In this document: one piece after another, positions 35,283-46,500 of the stretch
Layout of the letters: every line of letters starts with the position of its first letter
How positions within the stretch are numbered: position 1 is the stretch's first letter
DNA from: Duganella flavida
GTDB taxonomy: Bacteria > Pseudomonadota > Gammaproteobacteria > Burkholderiales > Burkholderiaceae_D
Reading direction: 5' to 3'
Assembly: GCF_009857445.1 (NCBI RefSeq)
Contig: NZ_WWCN01000005.1
Span: forward strand, 248,001-312,000
DNA: 64,000 nt
Notes under the pieces: model-generated
Told to the model about the DNA's origin: nothing
Databases searched by the model: none
The model's input: the letters and a program-made list of their open reading frames with translations, nothing else
Translations under genes and position numbers: made by a program

Positions 35283-37681
35283 AAAAGCTCTGGTTCCAGC
35301 TGCATTGGTTTGTCGGCATCACGGCCGGTACGGTCCTGATGGTGATCGGCCTGAGTGGCGCCGTGCTGGCGTTCCGCGAGCAAATCCTTGATGCGTTGAA
35401 TCCCGGCGTGCGTAACGTTGCCTTGCAGGATGCACCGGTGCTGTCGCCGCAGCAGTTCATGGATGCGGCCAAGGCATTCAAACCGCACGAACGTGTCACC
35501 AGCATCACGCTGTACAACACGCTAGGCTCCAGCGCGCGGGTCGGCCTTGCGCCGCCGCCGGGCCAACGCAAGGGCGAAACGATTTATCTCAATCCCTACA
35601 CCGGTGCGCTGCTGCCGGAACTGGCGGGTGATGGCTTCTTTGAATGGACCGAGCAGCTGCACCGCTTTGTGCTGCTGCAGCGCGATCCGGGCAAGATGGT
35701 GACTGGCGTGTTGGCGTTCTGTCTGATGGGGCTTGCGCTGAGTGGCCTGTATTTGCGCTGGCCGCGCCGCGTAGGGGACTGGCGCACCTGGCTTACTTTC
35801 GACACGCGCATGAAGGGCCGGTCCTTCCTGTGGGGCTTGCACTCGGTGGCCGGCACGTGGGTGATGGTGGTGTTCTTGATGTTCACCGCGTCCGGTGTGT
35901 ACTGGGCTTTTGATCCGATCCGCGATATGGCAGATGGCTGGATGGGGACTTTGCGTCCGCCGCGCGACGTTGCTGCGGCCAAGCCGAAAGCACCCAAGCT
36001 GGCCAAGGCGCCGGCGGTCGAAGCAGCCGACTTGTCGGCCGGTTGGGATACCTTCCGCAACAACGCGCCGGACTGGAAGATGGCGCTCCTGCGTCCGCCG
36101 GAACGCGCCACGCAGCCGCTGCAAATCCTGTGGGTTGCGAAGGATGCACCACATGTGCGTGCGCGCAGCAGCATGTCGATCAACCTGCAGACCGGAGCGC
36201 TGCTGAAGAACGAACTGTATGCGGACAAGCCGCTCGGCGCGCGCTTCCAGTCCACCATCTACCCGCTGCACCTCGGGACTTACTTCGGCGTGACCGGGCA
36301 AATCATCGTCTTCATCGCGGCGCTGGCGCTGCCGGGCTTTGGCATCACCGGCTGGATGCTGTACCTGAACCGCCGCAAACAAAAACGCATCGCCCGTGCC
36401 GAGCGCGCGCAGTTTGCTGCCACCGCGCCGGCTGGCGATCATGATGATCCGGTGCTGATGGCCTACGCCAGCCAGACCGGCCAGGCCGAGCGTCTTGCGC
36501 TGCAAAGCGCAGCAGCATTGCGCAAAGCCGGCGTGGCGGTGCACGTGCATTCGCTGGAAAACATGACGCTGCCACAATTGAGCACTTATCGCCGCGCGCT
36601 GTTTGTCGCCAGTAGTTTCGGCGACGGCGAACCGCCGGACAGCGCGCGCCGTTTCAGCCGCTTGCTGCATGCGGCGGCGCAGGAATTGAAGCACATGCAG
36701 TACGCCGTGCTGGCGCTGGGCGACCGCAATTACGCGCAGTTCTGCGGCTTTGGCCGCACGCTGGATCAGCGCCTCGCCGTCATGGGGGCGCAGCCGCTGC
36801 ATCCGATGGTGGAGGTGGATAACGGCGATGCAGGGGCTTTGACGCGCTGGGGCAATGCGCTGCGCGGCTTGATGGGCGACGCAGCCAGTGATGCAGGCGA
36901 TGCCGCTGAAATCGCGCTCACCGCCAACGCAGCGGACGACGATTACGCCAGCTGGCGTTTGATGGGACGCATCCTGCTCAACCCGGGCAGCATCGGCGAG
37001 CCGCTGTACGAAATCACGCTGCACGGTGAGGTCGGCGCGGGCTGGCGTCCCGGCGCGCTGGTCGATATCTGGCCGGGCCATTACGGCAAGGACGCAACAC
37101 CGCGCCGCTATTCGCTGGCGTCGGTGAAGGAAGATGGCTGCATGCAGCTGGTGGTGCGCAAGGTCGCGGATGGACTGGCCTCCGGCTGGCTGACGGCGCA
37201 AGCGGCCATCGGCGATGAGGTGCGTGTGCGGCTGGTGGTGAATCCTTCGTTTGATGCGTATCCGGCACCAGCACCGGCGATCTACATCGGCAACGGTTCC
37301 GGTATCGCAGGCTTGCGTTCGCACTTGCGCGATCGAGTACGCGAGGGTCCGTCGCGCAACTGGCTGATTTTCGGCGAGCGCCAGCAACAGTACGATGCGG
37401 TTTGTGCGGAAGAGATCCAGGGTTGGCGCGCACGCGGCTTCCTGCCGGAGCTGGACCTGGTGTATTCGCGCGACGTAACGGGCGGCGGCTACGTGCAGGA
37501 CTGCATGCGTGAGCGCGCCGACACGCTGCGTGCATGGATTAATGACGGTGCGGTGATCTACGTTTGCGGCAGCCAGCACGGCATGGCCGGCGGCGTGGAT
37601 GACGCACTGGCCGACATCATCGGCCGCGCACAGCTGGAGCAACTGGCGGAAGCGGGGCGCTACCGCAGGGACGTGTACTAA
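35279..37681 (+). CDS. PepSY-associated membrane protein fused to a flavodoxin/FAD reductase, probable ferric reductase
   Basis: This 800-residue inner-membrane reductase starts at a GTG overlapping the receptor stop by 4 bp. The N-terminal half is a PepSY-associated region with four transmembrane helices, beginning LHWFVGITAGTVLMVIGLSG and including SVAGTWVMVVFLMFTASGVY and IIVFIAALALPGFGITGWML. The C-terminal half is a diflavin reductase: flavodoxin domain (VLMAYASQTGQAERLA, then FVASSFGDGEPPDSAR), FAD site PRRYSLAS, and NADPH site YIGNGSGIAGLRSHLRDR. It resembles sulfite-reductase flavoproteins and PiuB-like proteins. With the Fur-linked siderophore receptor it most likely passes NADPH electrons to ferric siderophores in the periplasm. 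It ends 4 bp into the convergent deacetylase-like gene. Confidence 0.9.
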   Translation: MKKLWFQLHWFVGITAGTVLMVIGLSGAVLAFREQILDALNPGVRNVALQDAPVLSPQQFMDAAKAFKPHERVTSITLYNTLGSSARVGLAPPPGQRKGETIYLNPYTGALLPELAGDGFFEWTEQLHRFVLLQRDPGKMVTGVLAFCLMGLALSGLYLRWPRRVGDWRTWLTFDTRMKGRSFLWGLHSVAGTWVMVVFLMFTASGVYWAFDPIRDMADGWMGTLRPPRDVAAAKPKAPKLAKAPAVEAADLSAGWDTFRNNAPDWKMALLRPPERATQPLQILWVAKDAPHVRARSSMSINLQTGALLKNELYADKPLGARFQSTIYPLHLGTYFGVTGQIIVFIAALALPGFGITGWMLYLNRRKQKRIARAERAQFAATAPAGDHDDPVLMAYASQTGQAERLALQSAAALRKAGVAVHVHSLENMTLPQLSTYRRALFVASSFGDGEPPDSARRFSRLLHAAAQELKHMQYAVLALGDRNYAQFCGFGRTLDQRLAVMGAQPLHPMVEVDNGDAGALTRWGNALRGLMGDAASDAGDAAEIALTANAADDDYASWRLMGRILLNPGSIGEPLYEITLHGEVGAGWRPGALVDIWPGHYGKDATPRRYSLASVKEDGCMQLVVRKVADGLASGWLTAQAAIGDEVRVRLVVNPSFDAYPAPAPAIYIGNGSGIAGLRSHLRDRVREGPSRNWLIFGERQQQYDAVCAEEIQGWRARGFLPELDLVYSRDVTGGGYVQDCMRERADTLRAWINDGAVIYVCGSQHGMAGGVDDALADIIGRAQLEQLAEAGRYRRDVY

Positions 37682-38721
37682 AGAGCGGTCTCGTAGCCTT
37701 CGAGGACGTTCACCACGTTCACCCCGAGCTCTTTCACCGCATAGCCGCCTTCGAAGATGAAGGCGGTCGGCTTGCCCAGCCACGCCAGGCGCTCGCCGAT
37801 TTTCAGGTAGTCGGCGCTTTGCAGCGCGAAGCGTGACAGCGGATCGCCCACAAACGTATCCACACCTAGCGACACCACCACCGCATCCGGCGCAAAGCTA
37901 CCGATGCGGACGCAGGCCGTCTCCAGCGCCGTGAACCACGCCTGCGTGCTGCTGCCTGCGGCCAGCGGGAGGTTCATATTGTAGCCATGCCCGGCGCCTT
38001 CGCCGCGTTCATCGGCATGGCCGAGATAAAACGGATACTCGTTGCGCGGATCCGCGTGGATCGACACGAACAGCACATCATCGCGGTGGTAGAAAATGCT
38101 CTGCGTGCCATTGCCGTGGTGGTAGTCGATATCGATAATCGCTACCTTGCGCGCGCCGTCATCCAGCAAGTGCTGCGCCGCCAGCGCGGCGTTATTCAGG
38201 AAGCAGTAGCCGCCGAAAAAATCCGCGCCCGCGTGATGGCCGGGCGGACGGCTCAACACAAACGCGCCACGCTCGCCGAGCCGTAAGGCATGCGCCGCAT
38301 TGACCGCGCAATCCGCACCAGTCTTGGCGGCGGTCCAGGTACCGGCGGTCAGCGGCGTGCCGCTGTCCATCGAGTACAGCCCCATACGGGCAGCAAAATT
38401 TTCCGGCTCGATATCGCTGCGCAGCGTGCGCACCGGCCACACGGATGGGAAGGCGTCCTTCTGCGCATTGGCCGGATCCAGCGCCACCCATTCGCTCCAG
38501 GCATTGCGCAGGAAGTGCAGGTAGCGTGGCGTGTGGATGCGCTCCAGCGACATCAAAGGCACGCCGTGCGGCGTGACGATGCGTCCCAAACCGCGCCGGC
38601 CTAACTCCGCCAGCACCGAATCAGCACGCTCCGGCTTTTCAAAGCAGGGCACCTGTTCGCCGCGAAAGAACTCGTGGCGGCCGCGGTGCTGCGCGTGCTG
38701 TTCGTTGTAGAAGGTGAGCAT
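37678..38721 (-). CDS. Histone-deacetylase-family protein, probable acetylpolyamine amidohydrolase
   Basis: This is a 347-residue zinc hydrolase of the arginase/deacetylase fold. The catalytic His-His and substrate site are in SRPPGHHAGADFFGGYCFLN; the zinc ligands are in VAIIDIDYHHGNGTQ and SLGVDTFVGDP. The C-terminal IFEGGY is the conserved closing motif. The N-terminus (MLTFYNEQHAQHRGRHEFFR, then PCFEKPERAD) matches bacterial acetylpolyamine amidohydrolases, which deacetylate acetylated putrescine or cadaverine. It lies 15 bp downstream of gshA on the same strand, and co-transcription is plausible. It overlaps the reductase gene convergently by 4 bp. Other deacylase substrates are possible. 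Confidence 0.88.
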   Translation of the reverse strand: MLTFYNEQHAQHRGRHEFFRGEQVPCFEKPERADSVLAELGRRGLGRIVTPHGVPLMSLERIHTPRYLHFLRNAWSEWVALDPANAQKDAFPSVWPVRTLRSDIEPENFAARMGLYSMDSGTPLTAGTWTAAKTGADCAVNAAHALRLGERGAFVLSRPPGHHAGADFFGGYCFLNNAALAAQHLLDDGARKVAIIDIDYHHGNGTQSIFYHRDDVLFVSIHADPRNEYPFYLGHADERGEGAGHGYNMNLPLAAGSSTQAWFTALETACVRIGSFAPDAVVVSLGVDTFVGDPLSRFALQSADYLKIGERLAWLGKPTAFIFEGGYAVKELGVNVVNVLEGYETAL

Positions 38722-38736
38722 CGAATTTAGTCGCAG

Positions 38737-40338
38737 TCAGTCACAGTCCTGGCGTGATTGGCACAGGTTCGATGCGCGATAGGCCGCGACGTAATCGTCA
38801 AAATTGGTTTGCGGTGCGGCTTCCATCTCGGCCTGTTCGGCCAGCGACACGGCCGCCAGGTTGTCGAAGTAGGCTGCTTCTTCAGCGGTCGGCGGATGGC
38901 TGCGGAAGTAGGCCGCGTGCTTCTCGCTTTGCGCCAGCGCGAAAGCGCCGAACGATTTGCCGTTGGCACGCAGCGCTGCCAGCACCTTGGCCGATGGCGT
39001 CAGTTCAGTATCCAGCAGCTTGGCCGATTGCGCTGCCAGCGCGTCGGCGTGTGCCGTGTCGCCGCGCAGCGTATCGAGCAAAGCTGCGACAGGGCGGATA
39101 CGCTCCAGCAGTTCCGCGCCCCACACCGGCAGCGCCACTTCGGCCTCGCCGTTGTTCAGCGTCAGGCCCGGACGGCGACCTTCCTTGACGGTACGCGCAA
39201 AGTTCTCGGTGTAGACCGCGCCTTGTTCCGGCGTGATGGTGTCGCTTTCCTCAAGTGCGCAGAACAGCAGGAAGGCATCGAGGAAGCGGCCGGTGGCCAC
39301 GCTGATGCCGACTGGCTCGAACGGATCCACATCCATGCAGCGCACTTCGATGTACTGCACGCCGCGCGCGCACAGCGCCTGGATCGGACGCTCGCCGGTT
39401 TGAATCACGCGCTTGGGACGAATGGTGGAGTAGTACTCGTTCTCGATCTGCAGCACGTTGGTGCTGAGCTGGATCCATTCGCCATCGCGCTTGGTGCCCA
39501 GTTTCGCGTACGGCTCGTACGGCTGGTTGACGGCCTTGGTCATCGCCGCCACGTAGCTGTCCAAACAGTTTTCATGCGGGCTCAGGCCAGACTGCGCATC
39601 GTTCTGGTAACCGAGGTCGCTCATGCGCAGGCTGGTGGCGTACGGCAGGTAGAGCGTGTCGTCGGACAGCGTCTCCAGCTTGTGCTGGCGGCCGCGCAGG
39701 AAGCCGCTCGACAGCACCGGCGAGGCGCCGAACAAATACATCAGCAGCCAGCTGTAGCGGCGGAAGTTGCGGATGGTGGCCAGGTAGGCTTCCGACTGGA
39801 ACGAGCGCGGCGTCAGGCGCTTGCCGCTCACTTCATGCTCGGCCAGCACGCGCCACAGGCGTTCGTCCAGCGAGTAGTTGTAGTGGATGCCGGCGATGCA
39901 CTGCATGGCTTTGCCGTAGCGCAGCGCCAGGCCGCGGCGGTACACGTGTTTCAGCGTGCCCAGGTTGGAGGTGCCGTAGTAGGCAATCTCAATGTCTTGC
40001 TCGGCCGGCAGCTGGCACGGCATCGACTGGCTCCACAGCAGCTCGTCGCCCAGCTTGCTGTAGGCGTAGCGGTGGATGCCGTCCAGCTTGGCGACGGTGT
40101 CGGCGATGTCTTTTTCGGCCGGAGTGATGAACTCCAGCAGGGTCTCAGCGTAATCGGTGGTGATTTGCGGATGCGTCAGGGCCGAACCCATGGCCACCGG
40201 ATGCGGGCTGTGCGCGAGGTGGCCGGCGCGGTCTACGCGCAAGGTTTCCCGCTCAATGCCGCGCAAGCCGCCAGCCAGCACGGCGCGGTGCTTTTCATCG
40301 GCCAACAAGGCCAGGCGTCGTGTCAAAAGAGTTGGCAA
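38737..40338 (-). CDS. gshA: Glutamate-cysteine ligase
   Basis: This is a 533-residue enzyme that joins L-glutamate and L-cysteine with ATP, the first step of glutathione synthesis. The start is a TTG at 40338 with AAAGGA seven bases upstream. It opens [20 protein letters not shown], and the upstream extension of the frame is not protein-like. Family signatures include [14 protein letters not shown] near residue 27, [17 protein letters not shown], and [20 protein letters not shown]. Length and motifs match the proteobacterial GshA class. The acetylpolyamine-amidohydrolase-like gene follows closely. Confidence 0.94.
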   Translation of the reverse strand: MPTLLTRRLALLADEKHRAVLAGGLRGIERETLRVDRAGHLAHSPHPVAMGSALTHPQITTDYAETLLEFITPAEKDIADTVAKLDGIHRYAYSKLGDELLWSQSMPCQLPAEQDIEIAYYGTSNLGTLKHVYRRGLALRYGKAMQCIAGIHYNYSLDERLWRVLAEHEVSGKRLTPRSFQSEAYLATIRNFRRYSWLLMYLFGASPVLSSGFLRGRQHKLETLSDDTLYLPYATSLRMSDLGYQNDAQSGLSPHENCLDSYVAAMTKAVNQPYEPYAKLGTKRDGEWIQLSTNVLQIENEYYSTIRPKRVIQTGERPIQALCARGVQYIEVRCMDVDPFEPVGISVATGRFLDAFLLFCALEESDTITPEQGAVYTENFARTVKEGRRPGLTLNNGEAEVALPVWGAELLERIRPVAALLDTLRGDTAHADALAAQSAKLLDTELTPSAKVLAALRANGKSFGAFALAQSEKHAAYFRSHPPTAEEAAYFDNLAAVSLAEQAEMEAAPQTNFDDYVAAYRASNLCQSRQDCD

Positions 40339-40576
40339 TTTGAAATCCTTTCTGGTGCAGCAAAAAAAATATTGGTGCTGAGAGTAACCGAAATTGGCCG
40401 AACTCGCCGGGCAGCGGCAAAAAGAGCATTTTAACAAAGCAAGGGCCTGACTTGGTGCGCCACGCCACCTGTACTTTTGCAATCCCGGACAGAACGTTTG
40501 GCAAACGGGAAAATTTGGTAATCCTTTTGAAGCTACTCATAATCGGTTATCTACGCTAATGATGCGGAGATGCAAG

Positions 40577-43500
40577 ATGAGTAATCAAAGCCATACGTAT
40601 CACTCTGTTCTCTTCATCGATGCCGGTGTGGCGGGTGCCGCCACACTAGCAGAGGGTGTTTCGGATGATGTACTTGTGGTTAAACTGGTTTCATGGCGCA
40701 ACGGCGTGGAGCAGATCGCCACCGTGCTGCGCAACTACCAGGACCTCGATAGCATCCAGATTGTCTCGCACGGTGCGGAAGGCCAGCTCCAGCTCGGCAA
40801 CACGGTATTGGACCAGGCCGGCCTGGCGCGCTATGCCGATGCGCTGCGAGAGTGGGGCGCTGCGCTGCGCGACGGCGGCGACTTGCTGCTGTACGGCTGC
40901 GATGTGGCGCAGGGTACGGCCGGGCAGGACTTTGTCGATGCGCTGTCGACCGCCAGCGGCGCCGACGTCGCCGCTTCCACCGACCTTACCGGCGCGCACG
41001 GCAACTGGGACCTGGAATACCAGCACGGCACCATCGAAACCGCCTCGGTGCTCAGCACCGCCGCCGAGCAGGCGTTTGCGGGCGACCTGGCGCTGGTCAA
41101 CGGCGGCGCCAGCGGCACCTTCACCTTCGGCACCAGCAGCGATGTCACCCTGCTCAATTCCACCGGGCTGGCAGCCGGCGCGGTGGTGCACCTCAATAAT
41201 GTGCTGGGCACCGGGCTGGACTTGTACACCCAAAGCACCAACGGCGGCGGCGTGGTGGTGGTCAACGCCAACGGCACCAGTGTGCTGGGCGTGCAGGTCA
41301 CCGATGACCGCCTGACCGTCAACGGTTCGCTGCTGTCGCCGGTCAGCTATGTCGACTTGCGCGCCAACAGTGGCGTGTTCGATATGCTCAGCCTGAATCT
41401 CGGCAGCGGCAGCCTGGTCGGCAACCTGCTGGGCACCGTCATCTTCACGGTGTATGCGCTGGATGCCAACTACCAGCCGACCGGCGTTGGCGTCTCGCTG
41501 ACCAGTCTGGTGGTGAACGAGTACGGCTTGCTGAATTTTGCCTCGATGGCCGATTTCAAGGGCATCTACGGCATCCGCATCGTCAATCCGCTGGGCTTCG
41601 AGGTGGCCATCGACGACGTCACGGTGGCCAATGGCCGTGTGGCCAATAGCATCACTTCGGCCGCCTACAACGCCAACACCGGCGTGCTGGCCCTGACGGC
41701 GGTGGGCATCCGTGCCGGCGACGCCATCGATCCGAGCAAACTGACCGTCACCGGCGCCAACGGCGCCACCTACACCCTGACCTCGGCGGTGGTGAGCGCC
41801 TCCAGCACCACGGCGGCGTCGATCACGCTGAACGCGGCCGACGCGCTGGCCATCAACGGCCTGCTCAACAACAACGGCAGCAGCAGCGTTGACGGCACCA
41901 GCTTCAATATCGCGGCGGCGGCCAACTGGGACAGCAATCTCAGCAACGGCATCGACATGACCGGCAACCCGATCACTGTCTCCAGCGTGCAACTGCCGAC
42001 CATTAGCTCGGCCAGCTACAACGCCGGCACCCATGTGCTGACCGTGACCGGCGCCAACCTGGTCGGCATTATCGGTGGCAGCAACGACATCACCGTCGCC
42101 AAACTGAGCCTCAAGGGCGAGGGCGGCGTCTCGCGCGTGCTCAGCACCACTGGCAATGTGGACGTCAGCAGCGCCACCTCGTTCTCGGTCACGCTGTCGG
42201 GCGCCGACATTGCAGCGGTGGAAGCCCTGCTCAACAAGAATGGCACCATCTCGGCCGGCGGCACCACTTACCAGCTGGTGGCCGGCGACGACTGGAACAG
42301 CGTGATCGGCAACGCCAACACGGCGGTGGCCGGCGTCGGCGTGGCGGTCACCAACACCACCAACAGCGCACCCACCATCACCGGCGCGGCGGCCGGCGCC
42401 GTCAACGACAACGCCACCATCAAGCCCTTCAGCGGTGTGACGGTGGCCGATGTCAACGGCGACAACGTCAGCATGACCATCAGCTTCAACAGCGCCAATG
42501 GCACGCTGAGCGGCACCGGCCTGTCCGGCAGCAATGGCAGCTACACGCTGAGCGCGACCACGCCGGCCACCCTGACCACGCAGCTGAAGGCGCTGACCTT
42601 TACCCCCACTGCCAACCAGGCCGCCGTTGGCGTCGGCATTGCCACCACCTTCACGCTGACCGCAACCGATGCGCTGGGTGCATCCAGTGGCAGCAATAGC
42701 TCCACCGTGGTCACTGCGACCTCGGTCAACGATGCGCCGGTGCTGAGCGGCACGGCGGCGGCGCAGAGCGTGACAGCGGGCGGTACGCTGCATCCGTTCT
42801 CCGGCATCAGCCTGAGCGATCCGGACGTCGGTGCGGTGGTGATCGTCACCATCACGCCGGACAGTGCGGCCAAGGGCGTGTTCACGCCGGCTTCGCTGAG
42901 CGCATCCGGCTTTGTCACGCTGGACGGCGGCGTCAGCTACACGCTGGCGCTGGCGGCGCCGGGCGCGGCGCAGACTGCGCTGCAAACCCTGGTGTTCCAG
43001 AGTACGGCGGGCTTGAACGCCACCACCACCTTCACGGTCAGTATCAACGATGGCAGCGTCATTGTCAGCAACAGCGCCACCACGGTGGTGTCGGCCTCGC
43101 CCAGCAGCACCACTGCGCTTAGTGTCGCCTTCTCGGCCGACACCGGCACCAGCAGCAGCGACCTGATCACCAAGACTGCCGCCCAGACCATCAGCGGCAC
43201 CCTGAGCGCCGGCCTGGCCAGCGGCGAAGCGGTGCAAGTCTCGCTCGACAACGGCAGTACCTGGACCACCGTCAGCACCAGCGTTGGCAGCAGCAGCTGG
43301 TCGCTGGCCGGCCAGACCCTGAGCGGTTCCGGTACGCTGCAGGTGCGCGTCACCAATCCTGGCGGCAGCAGCACGCCGCTCAGTGCCAGCTACACGCTCG
43401 ACACCACCGCGCCGTCCAACACCAGCACCAGCGTGAGCTTCTCGGCCGACACCGGCGCCAGCAGCACCGACCTGATCACCAAGACGGCGGCCCAGACCAT

Positions 43501-46500
43501 CAGCGGCATGCTGAACACCACCCTGGCGGGCGACGAGCATGTGGAAGTCTCGCTCAACAACGGCAGCACCTGGGCCACGGCCAGCGCCAGCGGCACCTCC
43601 TGGAGCCTGGCCGGCCAGACCCTCACCGGCAGCAACACGCTGCAAGTGCGGGTGGTGGACACGGCCGGCAACATCGGCAGCGCCACCAGCACCGCCTACG
43701 TGCTGGACACCACCGCGCCGACTGTCGCCATGACCACTAGCGTCAGCGCGCTGAAGAGCGGCGAAACGGCCATCGTCACGCTGACCTTCAGCGAAACGCC
43801 GGACGGCGCCACCCTCAGCCTGTCCGACCTGAACGCCACCGGCGGCACGCTGGCCAACCTGACGGCCACCGCCAATCCGCGCGTCTACACGGTGGAGTTC
43901 ACGCCCAACAGCGGCTTGAGCGGCCTGGCCGGCAACGTCACGCTGACGGCGGCCAGCTACACCGACCTGGCCGGCAACACCGGCGCCGGCGCCACCTCGG
44001 CCAGTATTACCATCAACACACTGGGCCCGAGCGTACTGATCACCAGCGATGCGGCGACCCTGAAAAGCGGCGAGACGTCCAACATCACGTTTACCTTCAG
44101 CAGCGCGCCAAGCGGCTTCACGGCCGGCGACATCGTTGCCAGCGGCGGTACGATCAGCGGCCTGACCAGCCTTGGCGGCGGCGTCTACAGCGCCGTGTTC
44201 ACGCCCGGCAGCAATGTCACGGCGGCGGCCTCGATCACGGTGACCGGCGGCAGCTATACGGACAGCTTCGGCAATGCCGGCGGCGGCGGCGTCACGCCGG
44301 TGATCGCGGTCGACACGCGCGCGCCCACGCTGGCCATCACCAGCAACGTTTCCGCCGTCAAGGATGGCGATACGGCCGCCATCACCTTCACCTTCAGCGA
44401 AACGCCGCTGGGCTTTACCTCCGGCGATGTGAATGTCAGCGGCGGTAGCTTGAGCGGCTTCACGGTGACCGCCAATCCGCTGGTGTACACGGCGGTGTTC
44501 ACGCCGGCGTCGGGCGTCAACAGCGGCTCGGCTAGCATCACGGTTAGCAGCGGCAGCTACACCGACCTGGCCGGCAATAGCGGCACGGCCGGCACCACGC
44601 CGTCGATCAGCATCGACACGCAGGCGCCCACCACCATCGGCACCGGCTTCAGCTTCTCGGCAGACACCGGCGCCAGCAGCACCGACCTGATTACCAGGAC
44701 TGCCGCGCAAACCGTCAGCGGCTCGCTGAGCGCGGCGCTGGTGGCAGGCGAAACGGTGCAAGTCTCGCTCGATCACGGCACCACCTGGACCAACGCCACG
44801 GCCAGCACCGGCGCCACCAGCTGGAGCCTGAGCGGCCGCACCCTGAGCGGCAGTGACACCGTACAAGTGCGCGTCAACGACGCTGCCGGCAACCACGGCG
44901 CGGCCTTCGGCGCAGCCTATGTGCTCGACACCACGGCGCCCACGGTCAGCGTCACCAGCGACCTGTCTGCACTCAAGGCCGGCGACACCGCCACCCTGAC
45001 CTTCACCTTCAGCGAAACGCCGTACAACTTTACCGCCTCGTCGCTGACGGTCACCGGCGGCACCGTTAGCGGGCTGGCGGCCACCGCCAATCCGCTGGTG
45101 TACACCGCGCTCTACACGCCGACTGCCGGCCAGGCCGGCGTTACCGGCACCGCGCAAGTCAACGCTGGCGGCTACACCGACGCTGCCGGCAACAACGGCA
45201 CGGTCAGCGCGGCAGTGCCGATCAGCATCAACACCACGCTGCCGTCGCTGGTCATCACCAGCAACGACCTCGCGCTCAAGAGCGGCGAGGCAGCCACGCT
45301 GACCTTCACCTTCAGCACGCCGCCGACCGGCTTTACCGCGGCCGACATCAACTACAGCAACGGCACCCTGAGCGGCTTTACCGTCACCGCCAATCCGCTG
45401 GTGTACACGGCGCTATTCACGCCGGACGTCAACCTGGCTTCCGGCAGCGCCGGGATCAGCGTCGGCGCCGGCGCCTACAGCGATGCCTTTGGCAACAGCG
45501 GCAGCGGCGCCAGTGCGCCCGCCATCAGCATCGATACGCTGGCGCCCACGGTCGCCATCACCAGCAATGTCGGCGCGGTCAAGGCCGGTGAAACGGCCAC
45601 CGTCACCTTCACCTTCAGCGAGCAGCCGGTGGGCTTCACGGCATCCGACGTGGTCACCACCGGCGGCGTGCTGAGCGGGCTGGCGCCGACCGCCAATCCG
45701 CTGGTCTACAGCGCCACTTTCACGCCCACCGCCGGCATCCAGAACACGGCGGCCAGCATCACTGTCGCCAGCGGCGCCTTCACCGACCTGGCCGGCAACG
45801 CGGCCACCGCCGCGCTGACGCCGCCGATCGCCATCGACACCCTGCCGCCGGCCGCCATCGGCAGTTCGGTGCTGTTCTCGGCCGACAACGGCAGCAGCGC
45901 CACCGACCTGGTGACCAACGCCAGCAGCCAGACCATCAGCGGCACGCTGGTCGGTGTGCTGGGCAGCGGCGAAACGGTGGAAGTGTCGCTCGACAACGGC
46001 GCCACCTGGACCAACGCCACCGGCAGCGGCAGCGCCTGGACCCTCACCGGCCAGAACCTGACCGCCAGCGACACCCTCAAAGTGCGCGTCACCGACGCCG
46101 CCGGCAACCACGGCGCCACCTACTCGGTGGCCTATGTGCTCGATACCACGCCGCCCACGGTCAGCATCAGCAGCAGCGCCAGCGCGGTCAAGGCCGGCGA
46201 GACGGCCACCATTACCTTCACCTTCAATGAAGCGCCGTCCGGCTTCGACCTGAGCGACATCAGCGCCGGTAGCGGCACGCTCAGCGGCCTGACTGCCACC
46301 AGCAATCCGCTGGTGTACACCGCCACCTACACGCCGCTGCCTGGGCAGGACGGCGTCAGCGATGCCGTGACGGTTGCCGCCGGCAGCTACACCGACAAGG
46401 CCGGCAATGCCGGCGCGGGCGCATCGTCTGGCACGATTGCGGTGGATACGGTGGCGCCCACCACCACCGGCGCCAGCGTGGTGTTCTCTGCCGATACCGG

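Noticed and set aside
35522..37783. 753-residue minus-strand frame opposite the PepSY/flavoprotein reductase
   Set aside because: The plus strand encodes complete flavodoxin, FAD and NADPH motifs; the minus frame is His/Arg-rich with no domain.
38758..40434. 558-residue plus-strand frame opposite gshA
   Set aside because: gshA is unmistakable; the opposite frame is a shadow.
40691..45157. 1,488-residue open frame on the minus strand inside the giant adhesin
   Set aside because: It is antisense to a clearly coding frame with recognisable domains. GC-rich codon use and repeats keep the opposite frame open; the product has no domain and is extremely rich in G, A and R.
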